Shown here piece after piece: positions 34,502 through 42,576 of a stretch of DNA of 64,000 bases (within the stretch, counting starts at the first letter, position 1; each line of letters opens with the position of its first letter). This stretch comes from an uncultured Erythrobacter sp. GTDB lineage: Bacteria > Pseudomonadota > Alphaproteobacteria > Sphingomonadales > Sphingomonadaceae. The notes below the pieces were generated by a model. It was not told the origin of the DNA, ran no database searches, and saw only the letters and a program-made list of their open reading frames with translations. The stretch covers positions 830,501 through 894,500 of the forward strand of contig CANMTU010000001.1 in assembly GCA_947501005.1 (NCBI GenBank). The letters run 5' to 3'. The translations under genes and the position numbers were made by a program.

Positions 34502-35193
34502 TGAAACTTCTCAGCAAAACCATCGCGGCCGCCGCTCTTGCCGGTGCCGCCTTCACCGCCATGCCGGCTTCGGCGCAGGTCAGCGGCAACATTGCCATCG
34601 TCGATGCGCCGCGCGTGTTGATCGGATCGACGGCCTTCCGCAACGCCTACCAGCAGATCGGCACGAACTATCAGGCGCAGGCGACGCAGATCCAGCAGAA
34701 GAGCCAGCAGCGCCAGACGCTGCTGCAGCAGCTCGACACGAACAAGGACGGGCAGTTCGATCAGGCGGAACAGCAGGCGGCGCAGAACGCCCCGCAAGCC
34801 GCGCAGATCCGCCAGATCGATACCGAACTCGAACAACTGAGCAGCCAGATCGAAATCGCGCGCGTCTATGCGATCGAGCAATTGTTGCAGCAATACCCCA
34901 CGGTGGTGCAGCAGGTGGTCGACCAGAATTCGATCCAGCTCCTGCTGACGCCCGATGCCGTGGTCTATGCGCCGGGCGCGGCGACGATCAACCAGAAGGT
35001 GACCGACGCGCTCAATACGCGGGTGCCTTCGGTTCAGGTGACGCCGCCGGCCAATTACCAGCCGACGCGCAATGCCGTGGGCGTGTATCAGGAAATCCAG
35101 GGCGTGCTGGGCGCCGCGCAGGCCGCGCAGGCGCAGCAGCAGGCCCAGCAGGGTCAGGCTCAGCCGGCGCAGCAGCAGCCGACCGGTCGCTGA
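34501..35193 (+). CDS. OmpH/Skp-family periplasmic chaperone with an EF-hand-like loop
   Basis: A 230-residue exported Skp-like chaperone that would carry unfolded outer-membrane proteins to BamA, encoded just upstream. The signal peptide ends ASAQ (residue 26). The core has [17 protein letters not shown], then a long Gln-rich coiled-coil arm. In the arm residues 79-90 read [12 protein letters not shown], matching a canonical EF-hand calcium loop (D-x-N-x-D-G-x-x-D-x-x-E). The C-terminus is a Gln/Ala-rich low-complexity tail. It is translationally coupled to bamA. Confidence 0.92.
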   Translation: MKLLSKTIAAAALAGAAFTAMPASAQVSGNIAIVDAPRVLIGSTAFRNAYQQIGTNYQAQATQIQQKSQQRQTLLQQLDTNKDGQFDQAEQQAAQNAPQAAQIRQIDTELEQLSSQIEIARVYAIEQLLQQYPTVVQQVVDQNSIQLLLTPDAVVYAPGAATINQKVTDALNTRVPSVQVTPPANYQPTRNAVGVYQEIQGVLGAAQAAQAQQQAQQGQAQPAQQQPTGR

Positions 35194-35215
35194 TCGCGGG
35201 ATCGGGGCAGGGGCT

Positions 35216-35668
35216 ATGAGCGAGACGGGTTTCGACGTGGTGGAGGTGCTGAAGCGCCTCCCCCACCGCTATCCCCTGCTGCTGGTCGACCGGGTGGCCG
35301 AACTCGTCCCCGACGAGCGGATCCACGCGGTCAAGGCGGTCAGCTTCAACGAGCAGTTCTTCCAGGGCCATTTTCCCGGCGCACCGATCATGCCGGGTGT
35401 GCTCCAGATCGAGGCGCTGGCGCAGGCCGCCGGCGTCCTCGCGGTGGAGAGTCTCGGCCTCGCCGGGTCGGGCAAGCTCGTCTATTTCATGGCGATCGAG
35501 AACGCCAAGTTCCGCAGCCCGGTGACGCCGGGCGTGCTGCTCGACCTGAAGGTCTCGTTCGTCCAGAAACGCGCCCGCGTCTGCAAGTTCGCGGGCGAAG
35601 CCTCGGTCGACGGCAAGGTGACCTGCGAGGTCCAGTTCACCGCCATGATTGCCGACGCGCCGGAATGA
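35216..35668 (+). CDS. fabZ: 3-hydroxyacyl-[acyl-carrier-protein] dehydratase FabZ
   Basis: Hot-dog-fold dehydratase of type II fatty acid synthesis (150 residues). [13 protein letters not shown] and [23 protein letters not shown] contain the catalytic His and the helix Glu of FabZ. A GGGGC-type ribosome site precedes ATG 35216; the track ORF starts inside ompH. In LPS-producing bacteria lpxD would lie between the skp-like gene and fabZ and lpxA would follow; neither is present here. Confidence 0.97.
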   Translation: MSETGFDVVEVLKRLPHRYPLLLVDRVAELVPDERIHAVKAVSFNEQFFQGHFPGAPIMPGVLQIEALAQAAGVLAVESLGLAGSGKLVYFMAIENAKFRSPVTPGVLLDLKVSFVQKRARVCKFAGEASVDGKVTCEVQFTAMIADAPE

Positions 35669-35762
35669 TCTTGCAAAACCGATGGCACGCGGTTAAGCGC
35701 GCGCCTTTCCCATCATAGCTGGACCGGTCGGAACCGATCCGAAGCTGCAAAGGACGTTCGAC

Positions 35763-35990
35763 ATGAAAGCCGACGGGCATCCCGACTATCACACCATCAC
35801 CGTCAAGATGACCGATGGTACCGAATTCCAGACCCGCTCCACCTGGGGCAAGGAAGGCGACACGCTGGCGCTGGAAATCGACCCGACGAGCCACCCGGCC
35901 TGGACCGGCGGCACGCGCCAGCTGCAGGAAGGCGGCCGTGTGGCGGCGTTCAACAAGCGCTTCGGCGGGCTGAACCTCAAGAAGAAGTAA
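35763..35990 (+). CDS. rpmE: 50S ribosomal protein L31
   Basis: A 75-residue L31, starting [19 protein letters not shown], with the family block [12 protein letters not shown] and C-terminal FNKRFGGL. It has no cysteines, so it is the zinc-independent form usual for alphaproteobacteria. It has its own upstream gap from fabZ (94 nt) and a strong terminator 26 nt after the stop. Confidence 0.97.
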   Translation: MKADGHPDYHTITVKMTDGTEFQTRSTWGKEGDTLALEIDPTSHPAWTGGTRQLQEGGRVAAFNKRFGGLNLKKK

Positions 35991-36195
35991 GCCTTCTTCT
36001 CGCAAGTTCGAACAAGGGGCGGTCCTGCGGGGCCGCCCTTTTTCGTTCAACGCTGGAACGTTCGATACGGCAGCCGGTCGTTGCGGCGACATCGTTCGCC
36101 ATGAAGCCGCTGATGTAACCCCCCTGGGCTACCAGTCCATCCTTGCAGCCGATCGCGATACCGGCGTCGCCGTTGATATGGACGACGTCTCCCAT
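35977..36195 (-). CDS. Hypothetical small ORF, possibly a gene remnant
   Basis: A 72-codon ORF. The first 45 codons show the strong G/C third-position bias of genes in this genome (a Gly/Ala/Ile/Val-rich stretch with two Cys). The last 20 codons run through the antisense of the rpmE terminator and overlap rpmE, so the present 3' part is probably not conserved. It may be the remains of a longer gene. I recognise no domain and no clear ribosome site. Confidence 0.25.
   Translation of the reverse strand: MGDVVHINGDAGIAIGCKDGLVAQGGYISGFMANDVAATTGCRIERSSVERKRAAPQDRPLFELARRRLTSS
36016..36043 (+). terminator. Rho-independent terminator after rpmE
   Basis: A GGGCGG/CCGCCC stem with loop TCCTGCGGGG and TTTTT. 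It is nearly the same sequence as the lon terminator at 19225. Confidence 0.88.
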
Positions 36196-36521
36196 AAGCG
36201 ATACCGCGCAAGGAACCAGCCTCCCTGTAGCAACTCCCAGCTATCTCTCCACAGGTAATTAACCCCAACCCTGCAAAATCAGGCACTTAGGCTGTCAATA
36301 GTTTTCTTCGAGATTTTCAGGGAGAGAAAAGTTTTCGAAATTCGGGTGCAGCGCTGTATACGGGACACAGGCACTCGCACTGGAACACAAGACCTAGCGC
36401 GAGGGACGGTGAGCGAAGCAGGTTGAAGGCCAATCGGCCCCTTCCGAAAGGGCACGATGCGAACGCTCACCGTCTGCGCCTACTTATGCCCTAACGGCAG
36501 CGCAGGTGCAAGCGCATCCCC
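36196..36521. other. Atypical intergenic stretch with a branched inverted repeat
   Basis: No protein-coding gene is supported. The sequence is less GC-rich than its surroundings and includes A/T-rich runs near 36300-36350. On the minus strand it contains a TTGACA hexamer (36292-36297) without a good -10. Positions 36405-36474 form the structured element described separately. A small RNA, a degraded mobile element or a remnant gene are all possible. Confidence 0.4.
36405..36474. repeat. 11-bp perfect inverted repeat enclosing two small hairpins
   Basis: GACGGTGAGCG (36405-36415) and CGCTCACCGTC (36464-36474) are perfectly complementary. Inside are GGCC-AATC-GGCC (36428-36439) and CCTT-CCGA-AAGG (36440-36451), giving a possible three-way junction. 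It matches no RNA family I know (not tmRNA, RNase P or 6S as far as I can tell). Confidence 0.5.
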
Positions 36522-36707
36522 TCACAGACAGAGCCACAGGGCGCACCAAGCGCCTTGTCGCGGCGTAGCTTCAAGCGGCACTTTCGTTATGACCTTGGTC
36601 CCGCCGGTGACACTGGTGACGCCATACAGAAGCGCGGCCACGCCCCCGAAGACGACGGCGATGATTCCGGTCGCCGCGAGTCGGGGGTGGTTGCCTACCA
36701 CCCCCAC
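36522..36707 (-). CDS. Hypothetical single-pass membrane micro-protein
   Basis: A 61-codon ORF starting at GTG 36707 or GTG 36701 and overlapping the stop of the upstream oxygenase gene, as in translational coupling. Residues about 10-32 (LAATGIIAVVFGGVAALLYGV) form one membrane helix. A soluble TSVTGGTKVITKVPLEATP segment follows. The 5' two thirds show genome-typical codon use. The last 12 codons are less typical and Cys/Trp-rich. No family recognised. Confidence 0.4.
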   Translation of the reverse strand: MGVVGNHPRLAATGIIAVVFGGVAALLYGVTSVTGGTKVITKVPLEATPRQGAWCALWLCL

Positions 36708-37330
36708 GGCTTCTCACGATACCACTTGGTCAGCACGTATTTCGCGCCCCGGCGCACTTTCATGCCGTGATGGATAGTGTTCGGGTTCTCCGCCCCGTTC
36801 TCGCGTCGGTTGTTCCACGCGAGCAATTTGCCCGCCTCGGGTTGGAAGGTCTTTTTCAGCGCCTTGAACCGGGTCGCCCCGCCGGCTTCCACATCGTTCA
36901 GGTAGATCATGAAGGTCCAGGTGCGCTGACCCGCCACGCTGCAATATTTTTCCCAGTCCTGCCCGCCGCGATTGAAGTAGTCACAATGCGGTTTGAATTC
37001 CTGCCCGACGTCGTAGCGCTGGCCCTGCAACGGTTCGCCGTGCGCGGGATCGATGCCGTTCAACCGATGCAAGGCATCCTCCAGCGCGCGCACCGCCGGC
37101 TCGTTCGCCGCCAGGTCGCAGGTCTCGCTGGTGCGGAAATAGCGATCGTCGCCTTCATCGGCGAGGGTGGAGGGGCGGCGGTCCTTCTCGATCAGCGCGA
37201 TCAGTTCGGCGCACAGCTCTGGCCGCACGAAATCGCGCAGCTGGAACAGCTCCACCTTGTTGCTCGGCACTTTCTGCACGCTCGGGTGGGACAGCAGCGT
37301 TGCGGCAGAGGATTCGCCCGGTCCGGTCAT
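36695..37330 (-). CDS. Prolyl 4-hydroxylase-like 2-oxoglutarate/Fe(II) oxygenase
   Basis: A 211-residue double-stranded beta-helix dioxygenase. The Fe(II) ligands are visible as HxD in FKPHCDYF and a distal His in NTIHHGMKV; the Lys for 2-oxoglutarate is in GAKYVLTKWYRE. TWTFMIYLNDVEAGGATRF is the conserved strand region of bacterial and eukaryotic P4H alpha subunits. The protein substrate is unknown; bacterial P4H enzymes can hydroxylate proline in elongation factors or cell-surface proteins. ATG 37330 is used; the in-frame track ORF to 38698 is antisense to the next gene and tRNA-His. Confidence 0.9.
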   Translation of the reverse strand: MTGPGESSAATLLSHPSVQKVPSNKVELFQLRDFVRPELCAELIALIEKDRRPSTLADEGDDRYFRTSETCDLAANEPAVRALEDALHRLNGIDPAHGEPLQGQRYDVGQEFKPHCDYFNRGGQDWEKYCSVAGQRTWTFMIYLNDVEAGGATRFKALKKTFQPEAGKLLAWNNRRENGAENPNTIHHGMKVRRGAKYVLTKWYREKPWGW

Positions 37331-37521
37331 GGTGGATCCATGTGGCACCGGCGATCGGCTCGCAAGTGCCGAAAGATAATTGCGCGAAACGGCTCTATCG
37401 CGCTTTTTCGCTTTCCTCGCACTGCGGGTTATGCAACACGATCGCGATGTCGCGCCAAGCGGGTTGACGCCCGCGACCCCGCGTCTATGTGCCGCTTTCC
37501 CGGCGATGTCCGGGGGCGTGT

Positions 37522-37599
37522 GGCGATCGTAGCTCAGTTGGTTAGAGCGCCGGTTTGTGGTACCGGAGGTCGCGGGTTCGAACCCCGTCGATCGCCCCA
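37522..37599 (+). tRNA. tRNA-His (GTG)
   Basis: Acceptor stem GCGATCG/CGATCGC with the extra G at -1 facing discriminator C, a hallmark of tRNA-His. The anticodon loop TTGTGGT holds GTG at 37557-37559. T arm GCGGG-TTCGAAC-CCCGT. CCA is encoded at 37597-37599. Confidence 0.97.
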
Positions 37600-37651
37600 T
37601 TTTCCCGTGATGCAGCCGCCGAAGATGAAACACTTGCGGGATTGCGGATAG

Positions 37652-38716
37652 ATGACGGCGTTTTGGACCGAAGCGGATTACGACGATCACGAACTGGTCG
37701 AACTGGTGCGCGATCCCGATAGCGGGCTGACCGCGATCATCGCCCTGCATTCCACCCATCTCGGCCCCGGCGCGGGCGGCACGCGGTTCTGGCATTATGC
37801 CGAGCCGAAGGATGCCATGCGCGATGCGCTGCGCCTCAGCCGCGGGATGAGCTACAAGAACGCGATGGCCGGCCTGCCGATGGGCGGGGGCAAGGCCGTG
37901 ATCCTGGCCGATGAAGCGCGGAACAAGTCGCCCCAGATGCTCGCCGCGTTCGCAGATGCGGTCGATGGGCTGGCGGGGCGCTATGTCACAGCGGAAGACG
38001 TCGGCATCACCGAGGCGGACATGGCCGCGGTGGCGCAGCGCACGCAATATGTCTCCGGCCTGCCCACCGAGGGGGACGAGGCGGCCGGCGGCGATCCCGG
38101 GCCGTTCACCGCGCTCGGCATCTTTCTTGGCATCAAGGCGGCGGTGAAGCACAAGCTCGGCAAGGACAGCGTCGAGGGTGTTCACGTCGCGATCCAGGGC
38201 ACCGGCAGCGTCGGTGGCGGGGTCGCCCGACTGCTCGCCAAGGACGGGGCGAAGCTGACCCTGTCGGATATCGACGGCGAACGGGCGCAGGCGCTGGCGG
38301 CGGAACTGGGCGCCGATACGGTGAGCCACGAGGCGATCATGTCGGTCCCGTGCGATGTGTTCAGCCCCAATGCGCTCGGCGCCATCCTCGACGAGGAAGG
38401 GATCGGCCGGCTCGATTGCAAGATTGTTGCGGGCGGCGCGAACAACCAGTTGAAGCGCGAGGAACACGGGCCGATGCTGGCCGAACGCGGCATCCTCTAC
38501 GCGCCCGATTATGTCATCAATGCCGGCGGGATCATCTCGGTGACGTTCGAATATCTCGCGCGGCAGGACGGTTCGCGCTGCGACATCAACGAGGTGCGCA
38601 AGCGGATCGCGCAGATTCCGGCGCGGCTCGAGGATATCTGGCGGACCAGCGACGAAACCGGCGTCTCGCCCGACCGGGTGGCGGACCGTATGGCGCAAAA
38701 GCTGATCGGCCGCTGA
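37652..38716 (+). CDS. Leucine-dehydrogenase-type Glu/Leu/Phe/Val dehydrogenase
   Basis: NAD-dependent amino acid dehydrogenase (354 residues). The N-terminal catalytic domain has GAGGTRFWHY and LPMGGGKAVI, with the catalytic Lys, and an AEDVGI segment. The Rossmann domain has the IQGTGSVGGGVARLL nucleotide motif, followed by VAGGANNQL and APDYVINAGGII. It most resembles leucine dehydrogenases that reversibly deaminate branched-chain amino acids; substrate choice is inferred. It precedes the ccm operon by 54 nt but is unlikely to be functionally linked. Confidence 0.93.
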   Translation: MTAFWTEADYDDHELVELVRDPDSGLTAIIALHSTHLGPGAGGTRFWHYAEPKDAMRDALRLSRGMSYKNAMAGLPMGGGKAVILADEARNKSPQMLAAFADAVDGLAGRYVTAEDVGITEADMAAVAQRTQYVSGLPTEGDEAAGGDPGPFTALGIFLGIKAAVKHKLGKDSVEGVHVAIQGTGSVGGGVARLLAKDGAKLTLSDIDGERAQALAAELGADTVSHEAIMSVPCDVFSPNALGAILDEEGIGRLDCKIVAGGANNQLKREEHGPMLAERGILYAPDYVINAGGIISVTFEYLARQDGSRCDINEVRKRIAQIPARLEDIWRTSDETGVSPDRVADRMAQKLIGR

Positions 38717-38770
38717 CGCTCTTCACTTGCGGGTCAGGCGCGCCCCTGTAAAAGCGACCGCGACATCGAC

Positions 38771-39493
38771 ATGCATGGCTTTGCCAATCCGAAACGCTTT
38801 CTGGGGCTAGCACGCTGGCTCACGCCCCTGTTGCTCGCCAGCGGCCTGCTGGTTGCGGGCGGCGCGCTGGCGTGGGGGCTGTTCGCGGTCCCGCCCGACC
38901 GGTTGATGGGCGAGACGGTGCGGATCATCTTCATCCACGTTCCCGCCGCCTGGCTCGGCATGGCGGGGTGGAGCGCGATCGCGGTCGCGAGCCTCGTCTA
39001 TCTCGTCTGGCGCCATCCGCTCGCCGCAATCGCGGCGCGGGCGGCGGCGGTGCCGGGGCTGGTGTTCGCGGTCGTGTGCCTCATCACTGGTTCGATCTGG
39101 GGGCGGCCCACCTGGGGCACCTGGTGGGTGTGGGACGGCCGGCTGACCTCGATGCTGGTGCTCGCCTTCCTCTACGTCGCCTATATCGCGCTGGCCCAGG
39201 CGGCGGAGCGCGAGGGGGTTTCCGCGCGCATTCCGGCGATCTTCGGGCTGCTTGGCGCGGTCAACATCCCGATCATCAATCGCAGCGTGGTGTGGTGGAA
39301 TTCCCTCCACCAACCGCCCAGTATCACGATGGGAAAGAGCGCGATCGACGCTGCGTTCCTCGTGCCGCTGCTGCTCGCCGCGCTGGGTTTCTCGCTGATC
39401 TTCGGCGGCGTGGTGCTTGCGCGGATGCGGGCCCTGCTGGCCGATCGGCAGGCCGAAGCTCGGCTGCGGCGCAAGGCGCTGGAAGCGGTCTGA
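38771..39493 (+). CDS. ccmC: Heme ABC transporter permease CcmC
   Basis: Inner-membrane heme-handling protein of cytochrome c maturation system I (240 residues). Six hydrophobic segments and the periplasmic WGTWWVWDGRLTS tryptophan-rich (WWD) motif are visible, flanked by conserved His. CcmC loads heme on CcmE. Here the operon starts with ccmC; ccmA and ccmB are not adjacent. The stop overlaps ccmD (TGATG). Confidence 0.96.
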   Translation: MHGFANPKRFLGLARWLTPLLLASGLLVAGGALAWGLFAVPPDRLMGETVRIIFIHVPAAWLGMAGWSAIAVASLVYLVWRHPLAAIAARAAAVPGLVFAVVCLITGSIWGRPTWGTWWVWDGRLTSMLVLAFLYVAYIALAQAAEREGVSARIPAIFGLLGAVNIPIINRSVVWWNSLHQPPSITMGKSAIDAAFLVPLLLAALGFSLIFGGVVLARMRALLADRQAEARLRRKALEAV

Positions 39494-39633
39494 TGCGCGA
39501 GACGCTGGATCAATGGCCGTTCGTGATTGCCGCCTTCGCGGTCGCCATCGTCGCCACGCTGGCGCTGGTCGCGTGGAGCTGGATCGCGATGCACCGCGCC
39601 GAGGCGAAGCGCGAACGGGCGCGCCGGCGATGA
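39493..39633 (+). CDS. ccmD: Heme exporter protein CcmD
   Basis: A 46-residue single-pass membrane protein missing as a separate entry from the ORF track (only a longer frame is listed). It begins MRETLDQWPFVIAAFAVAI, with one membrane helix and a basic cytoplasmic tail (KRERARRR). CcmD stabilises the CcmABC-CcmE complex. Its position between ccmC and ccmE, with TGATG and ATGA overlaps, supports the call. Confidence 0.93.
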   Translation: MRETLDQWPFVIAAFAVAIVATLALVAWSWIAMHRAEAKRERARRR

Positions 39634-40100
39634 GCGCGATGAAACCCAAGCATCAGCGGCTCGTGCTGGTGGTGCTGGCGCTGATCGCGCTGGTCGCGGC
39701 GGCGCTGCTGGCCGTGTATGCGCTGCGCAATCAAGCGAGCTATTTCTACCTGCCCGAACAGATGCGCGACGATCCGCCAGCTGTGGGCCAGGCGGTGCGG
39801 CTGGGCGGCATGGTCGAACCAGGCTCGCTGATGACGCAGAGCGACGGGGTGACGATCAATTTCGCCGTCACCGGCCGCGAAAGCTCGCGCATTCCGGTTC
39901 GCTTCTCGGGCATCGTGCCCGACCTGTTCGTCGAAGGTTCTGGCGTGGTCGCCGAAGGGCGGCTGGGTCCCGACGGGGTCTTTCTTGCCGACAATCTCCT
40001 CGCCAAGCATGACGAGAATTACGTGCCGCGCGAACTCGAAGGCATGGGCGAGCATCAGGCCGCCGAAATGGCCGAGGAAACGACGGTCGGCCTCCAGTGA
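39630..40100 (+). CDS. ccmE: Cytochrome c maturation protein CcmE (heme chaperone)
   Basis: A membrane-anchored periplasmic heme chaperone (156 residues). An N-terminal anchor helix (LVLVVLALIALVAAALLAVYAL) leads to an OB-fold domain with VRLGGMVEPGS and the heme-binding LLAKHDENYVPRE motif, where His binds heme covalently and the Tyr is a ligand. Acidic C-terminal tail. ATGA overlap with ccmD and GTGA overlap with ccmF. Confidence 0.97.
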   Translation: MSAMKPKHQRLVLVVLALIALVAAALLAVYALRNQASYFYLPEQMRDDPPAVGQAVRLGGMVEPGSLMTQSDGVTINFAVTGRESSRIPVRFSGIVPDLFVEGSGVVAEGRLGPDGVFLADNLLAKHDENYVPRELEGMGEHQAAEMAEETTVGLQ

Positions 40101-42052
40101 TCGCGGAACTCGGCCTTGCCGCATTGTGGCTCGCCGCCGCGCTGGCCTTCCTCCAGATGGCGGCGGGGGCGCTGGCGCTGCGCGCGGGGCCGGACAGCGA
40201 GATCGCCCGGCTGACCCGGCCCGGTGCGGTGGTGCAGGGCGCTCTGGCGCTCGTCTCGTTCGCCGCATTGCTGTATGTGTTCGCGGTGACCGACCTGTCG
40301 GTGGCGTTGGTCGCGGCCAATTCGCATTCGCTGAAACCGTGGATTTACAAGGTCTCGGGGGCGTGGGGCAATCACGAGGGCTCGATGCTGCTGTGGGTCA
40401 CGGTGATGGCGCTGGCAGGCGGGCTGATCGCGCTGGTGGAACGGCGTCTGCCGGAACGCACCATGCAGGCGACGCTCGCCGCGCAGGGCTTCGTCGCGCT
40501 CGGGTTCTACGCCTTTCTGCTGCTCAGTTCCAACCCGTTCGCGCGGCTCGAACCGGCGGCGCGCGAAGGGCTGGGCCTTAACCCGCTGTTGCAGGATATC
40601 GGCCTCGCGCTGCATCCGCCGACGCTCTATCTCGGCTATGTCGGCCTGTCGGTGGCCTTCAGTTTCGCGGTCGGCGCATTGCTCACCCGGCAGGTCACGC
40701 CGGATTTCGCCCGCGTCATGCGGCCCTGGGTGCTGGGGGCGTGGATCTTCCTCACCCTAGGCATCACGGCGGGCAGCTACTGGGCCTATTACGAGCTTGG
40801 CTGGGGCGGCTGGTGGTTCTGGGACCCGGTCGAGAACGCCTCGCTGATGCCCTGGCTCGCGGCGACGGCGCTGCTGCATTCGGTCTCGGTCCTGGCCTCG
40901 CGCGATGCGCTGCGGGTGTGGACGATCATGCTCGGCGTCGTGGCCTTTTCGATGAGCATGGTCGGCACCTTCCTCGTGCGCTCCGGCATTCTTACCAGCG
41001 TCCATGCCTTCGCGGTCGATCCGGAACGCGGCAGTTTCATCCTCGCGCTGCTGGCGATCTATATCGGCGGGGCGCTGCTGCTGTTCGCCCTGCGCGCCGC
41101 GACCATTTCGGAAGGGGAGCGGTTCTCTGTCGCCAGCCGGGAAGGGGCGCTGGTGTTCAACAACGTCATGCTCAGCGGCATCCTCGCGATCGTGCTGCTC
41201 GGCACGCTGTACCCGCTGCTGACCGAGGCGTTCGGGGTGCGGGTCTCGGTCGGGCCGCCCTATTTCAATCCGGTATCGGCGATCTTCGCCATTCCGATGT
41301 TCGCCGTCATGGCGGTCGGCCCGCTGCTGCGCTGGCGGCGGGACCGGTGGGGGCGGATCGGCAAGCAACTGGCGCTGATCGCGGCGCTGCTGCTGGCCGG
41401 GCTGGTGCTGATCAGCATGATCGGCGGGATCGCGCTGTTGCCGCTGCTCGGCCTGGCTTTCGCTCTTGCGCTTGGCGTGGCGAGTTTCCTGCCCCTGCGC
41501 GGGCGGCGGTTGGCGCGAACGCCGCTGGCGACCTGGGGCATGGTGATCGCCCATTTTGGCATCGCCGTCTCGCTGTTCGGCATGGCGAGCGAAAGCGCCT
41601 TCTCGACCGAGCGGCTGGCGGCGCTCGAAATCGGGCAGGCGACCACGGTGGGGCCCTGGCAGGTCGAACTCGCCGCGGTCGGGCCGCAGGCCGGCCCGAA
41701 CTGGACCGCGCTGGCCGGGCAGATGGTCGCGCGATATGACGGCGGCAACCCGGTCGAGATCGTGCCGATGGCGCGCAGTTTCTGGGCGCCGCCGCAGCAG
41801 ACCAGCGAAAGCGTGCTCGTCACCCGGTGGAACGGGCAGCTTTACGCCGTGCTGGGCGACGCGGCCGAAGGCGGGCGTTGGCAGGTGCGCCTGTGGTGGA
41901 AGCCGTTCGTCACCTTCATCTGGTATGGCGGCGGATTGATCGCGCTGGGCGGCATGCTCTCGCTGATCGGGCGGGTGGCGGGCGACCTCAAGCGCCGCCG
42001 GGTCCGTCGCCGGGCAAGGCAGCGCCGCGAAGACGCGGAGGTGCCGGCATGA
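40097..42052 (+). CDS. ccmF: Heme lyase CcmF
   Basis: Large polytopic membrane protein (651 residues) that joins heme to apocytochrome c with CcmH. It has the WWD domain as WGGWWFWDPVENASLMPW (about residues 235-252), many hydrophobic segments, and the conserved GNHEGSMLLW block near the N-terminus. Starts with GTG overlapping the ccmE stop and ends overlapping ccmG (ATGA). Confidence 0.97.
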   Translation: MIAELGLAALWLAAALAFLQMAAGALALRAGPDSEIARLTRPGAVVQGALALVSFAALLYVFAVTDLSVALVAANSHSLKPWIYKVSGAWGNHEGSMLLWVTVMALAGGLIALVERRLPERTMQATLAAQGFVALGFYAFLLLSSNPFARLEPAAREGLGLNPLLQDIGLALHPPTLYLGYVGLSVAFSFAVGALLTRQVTPDFARVMRPWVLGAWIFLTLGITAGSYWAYYELGWGGWWFWDPVENASLMPWLAATALLHSVSVLASRDALRVWTIMLGVVAFSMSMVGTFLVRSGILTSVHAFAVDPERGSFILALLAIYIGGALLLFALRAATISEGERFSVASREGALVFNNVMLSGILAIVLLGTLYPLLTEAFGVRVSVGPPYFNPVSAIFAIPMFAVMAVGPLLRWRRDRWGRIGKQLALIAALLLAGLVLISMIGGIALLPLLGLAFALALGVASFLPLRGRRLARTPLATWGMVIAHFGIAVSLFGMASESAFSTERLAALEIGQATTVGPWQVELAAVGPQAGPNWTALAGQMVARYDGGNPVEIVPMARSFWAPPQQTSESVLVTRWNGQLYAVLGDAAEGGRWQVRLWWKPFVTFIWYGGGLIALGGMLSLIGRVAGDLKRRRVRRRARQRREDAEVPA

Positions 42053-42576
42053 ACTGGCGGCTCTGGCTTCCCCTGACGGCGTTCGTCGCATTCCTCGCCA
42101 TCGCGGCCTACAGCATGTCGCAGCCGAAGGACGATTTCGTCCGCAGCGAGATGGTAGGCGAACCGCTTCCCTATTTTTCTCTGCCCCCGGCGGCCGAAGG
42201 CCAGCCCGGCGTCTCCAGCACGGATTTTGCCGACGGCAAGCCCCGCCTGCTCAACATCTGGGCGAGCTGGTGCCTGCCCTGCATCGCCGAGGCGCCGCAG
42301 CTTGCCGAACTGGAGCGGCAGGGCGCCGAAATCGTCGGCGTGGCGATCCGCGACAAGCCAGAAGACATTGCCGCCTTCCTGGCAGAGCATGGCAATCCCT
42401 ATACCAGCATCGGGCGCGACGATCTGTCGGAAGTGCAGCTGGGCATCGGCTCGTCCGGCGTGCCCGAAACCTTCGTGATCGATGGCAAGGGGGTCATCAC
42501 CTATCAGCATATCGGCGACATCCGCGAAAGCGACGTGCCGCTGCTGCTGGAACAGCTGCGCGAGGCGGGGGCGTGA
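42049..42576 (+). CDS. ccmG: Thiol:disulfide interchange protein CcmG (DsbE)
   Basis: Membrane-anchored thioredoxin-like reductase (175 residues) keeping apocytochrome cysteines reduced. One N-terminal anchor helix, then a thioredoxin fold with the active site WASWCLPCIAE and the cis-Pro region GVPETFVIDGKG. The start is ATG 42049 overlapping ccmF; the ORF track lists it only inside a longer frame. GTGA overlap with ccmH. Confidence 0.96.
   Translation: MNWRLWLPLTAFVAFLAIAAYSMSQPKDDFVRSEMVGEPLPYFSLPPAAEGQPGVSSTDFADGKPRLLNIWASWCLPCIAEAPQLAELERQGAEIVGVAIRDKPEDIAAFLAEHGNPYTSIGRDDLSEVQLGIGSSGVPETFVIDGKGVITYQHIGDIRESDVPLLLEQLREAGA

Noticed and set aside
35763-35990. L31 without cysteines as an anomaly
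   Set aside because: The cysteine-free form is normal in alphaproteobacteria.
36280-36480. tmRNA, RNase P RNA or 6S RNA in the structured intergenic stretch
   Set aside because: No tag-peptide reading frame, no T-arm-like GGTTCGAATCC, and no RNase P core sequence could be found.
36470-36500. Integron attC-like site near GCCCTAACGG
   Set aside because: The R' box does not fit RYYYAAC and no partner box or integrase is present.
36695-38698. 667-residue minus-strand ORF containing a STGFEPATSGTTNRRSNQLSYD segment
   Set aside because: That segment is the well-known false translation of a tRNA gene on the opposite strand (tRNA-His here), and the rest is antisense to the leucine-dehydrogenase-type gene. 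Only the oxygenase part from ATG 37330 is real.
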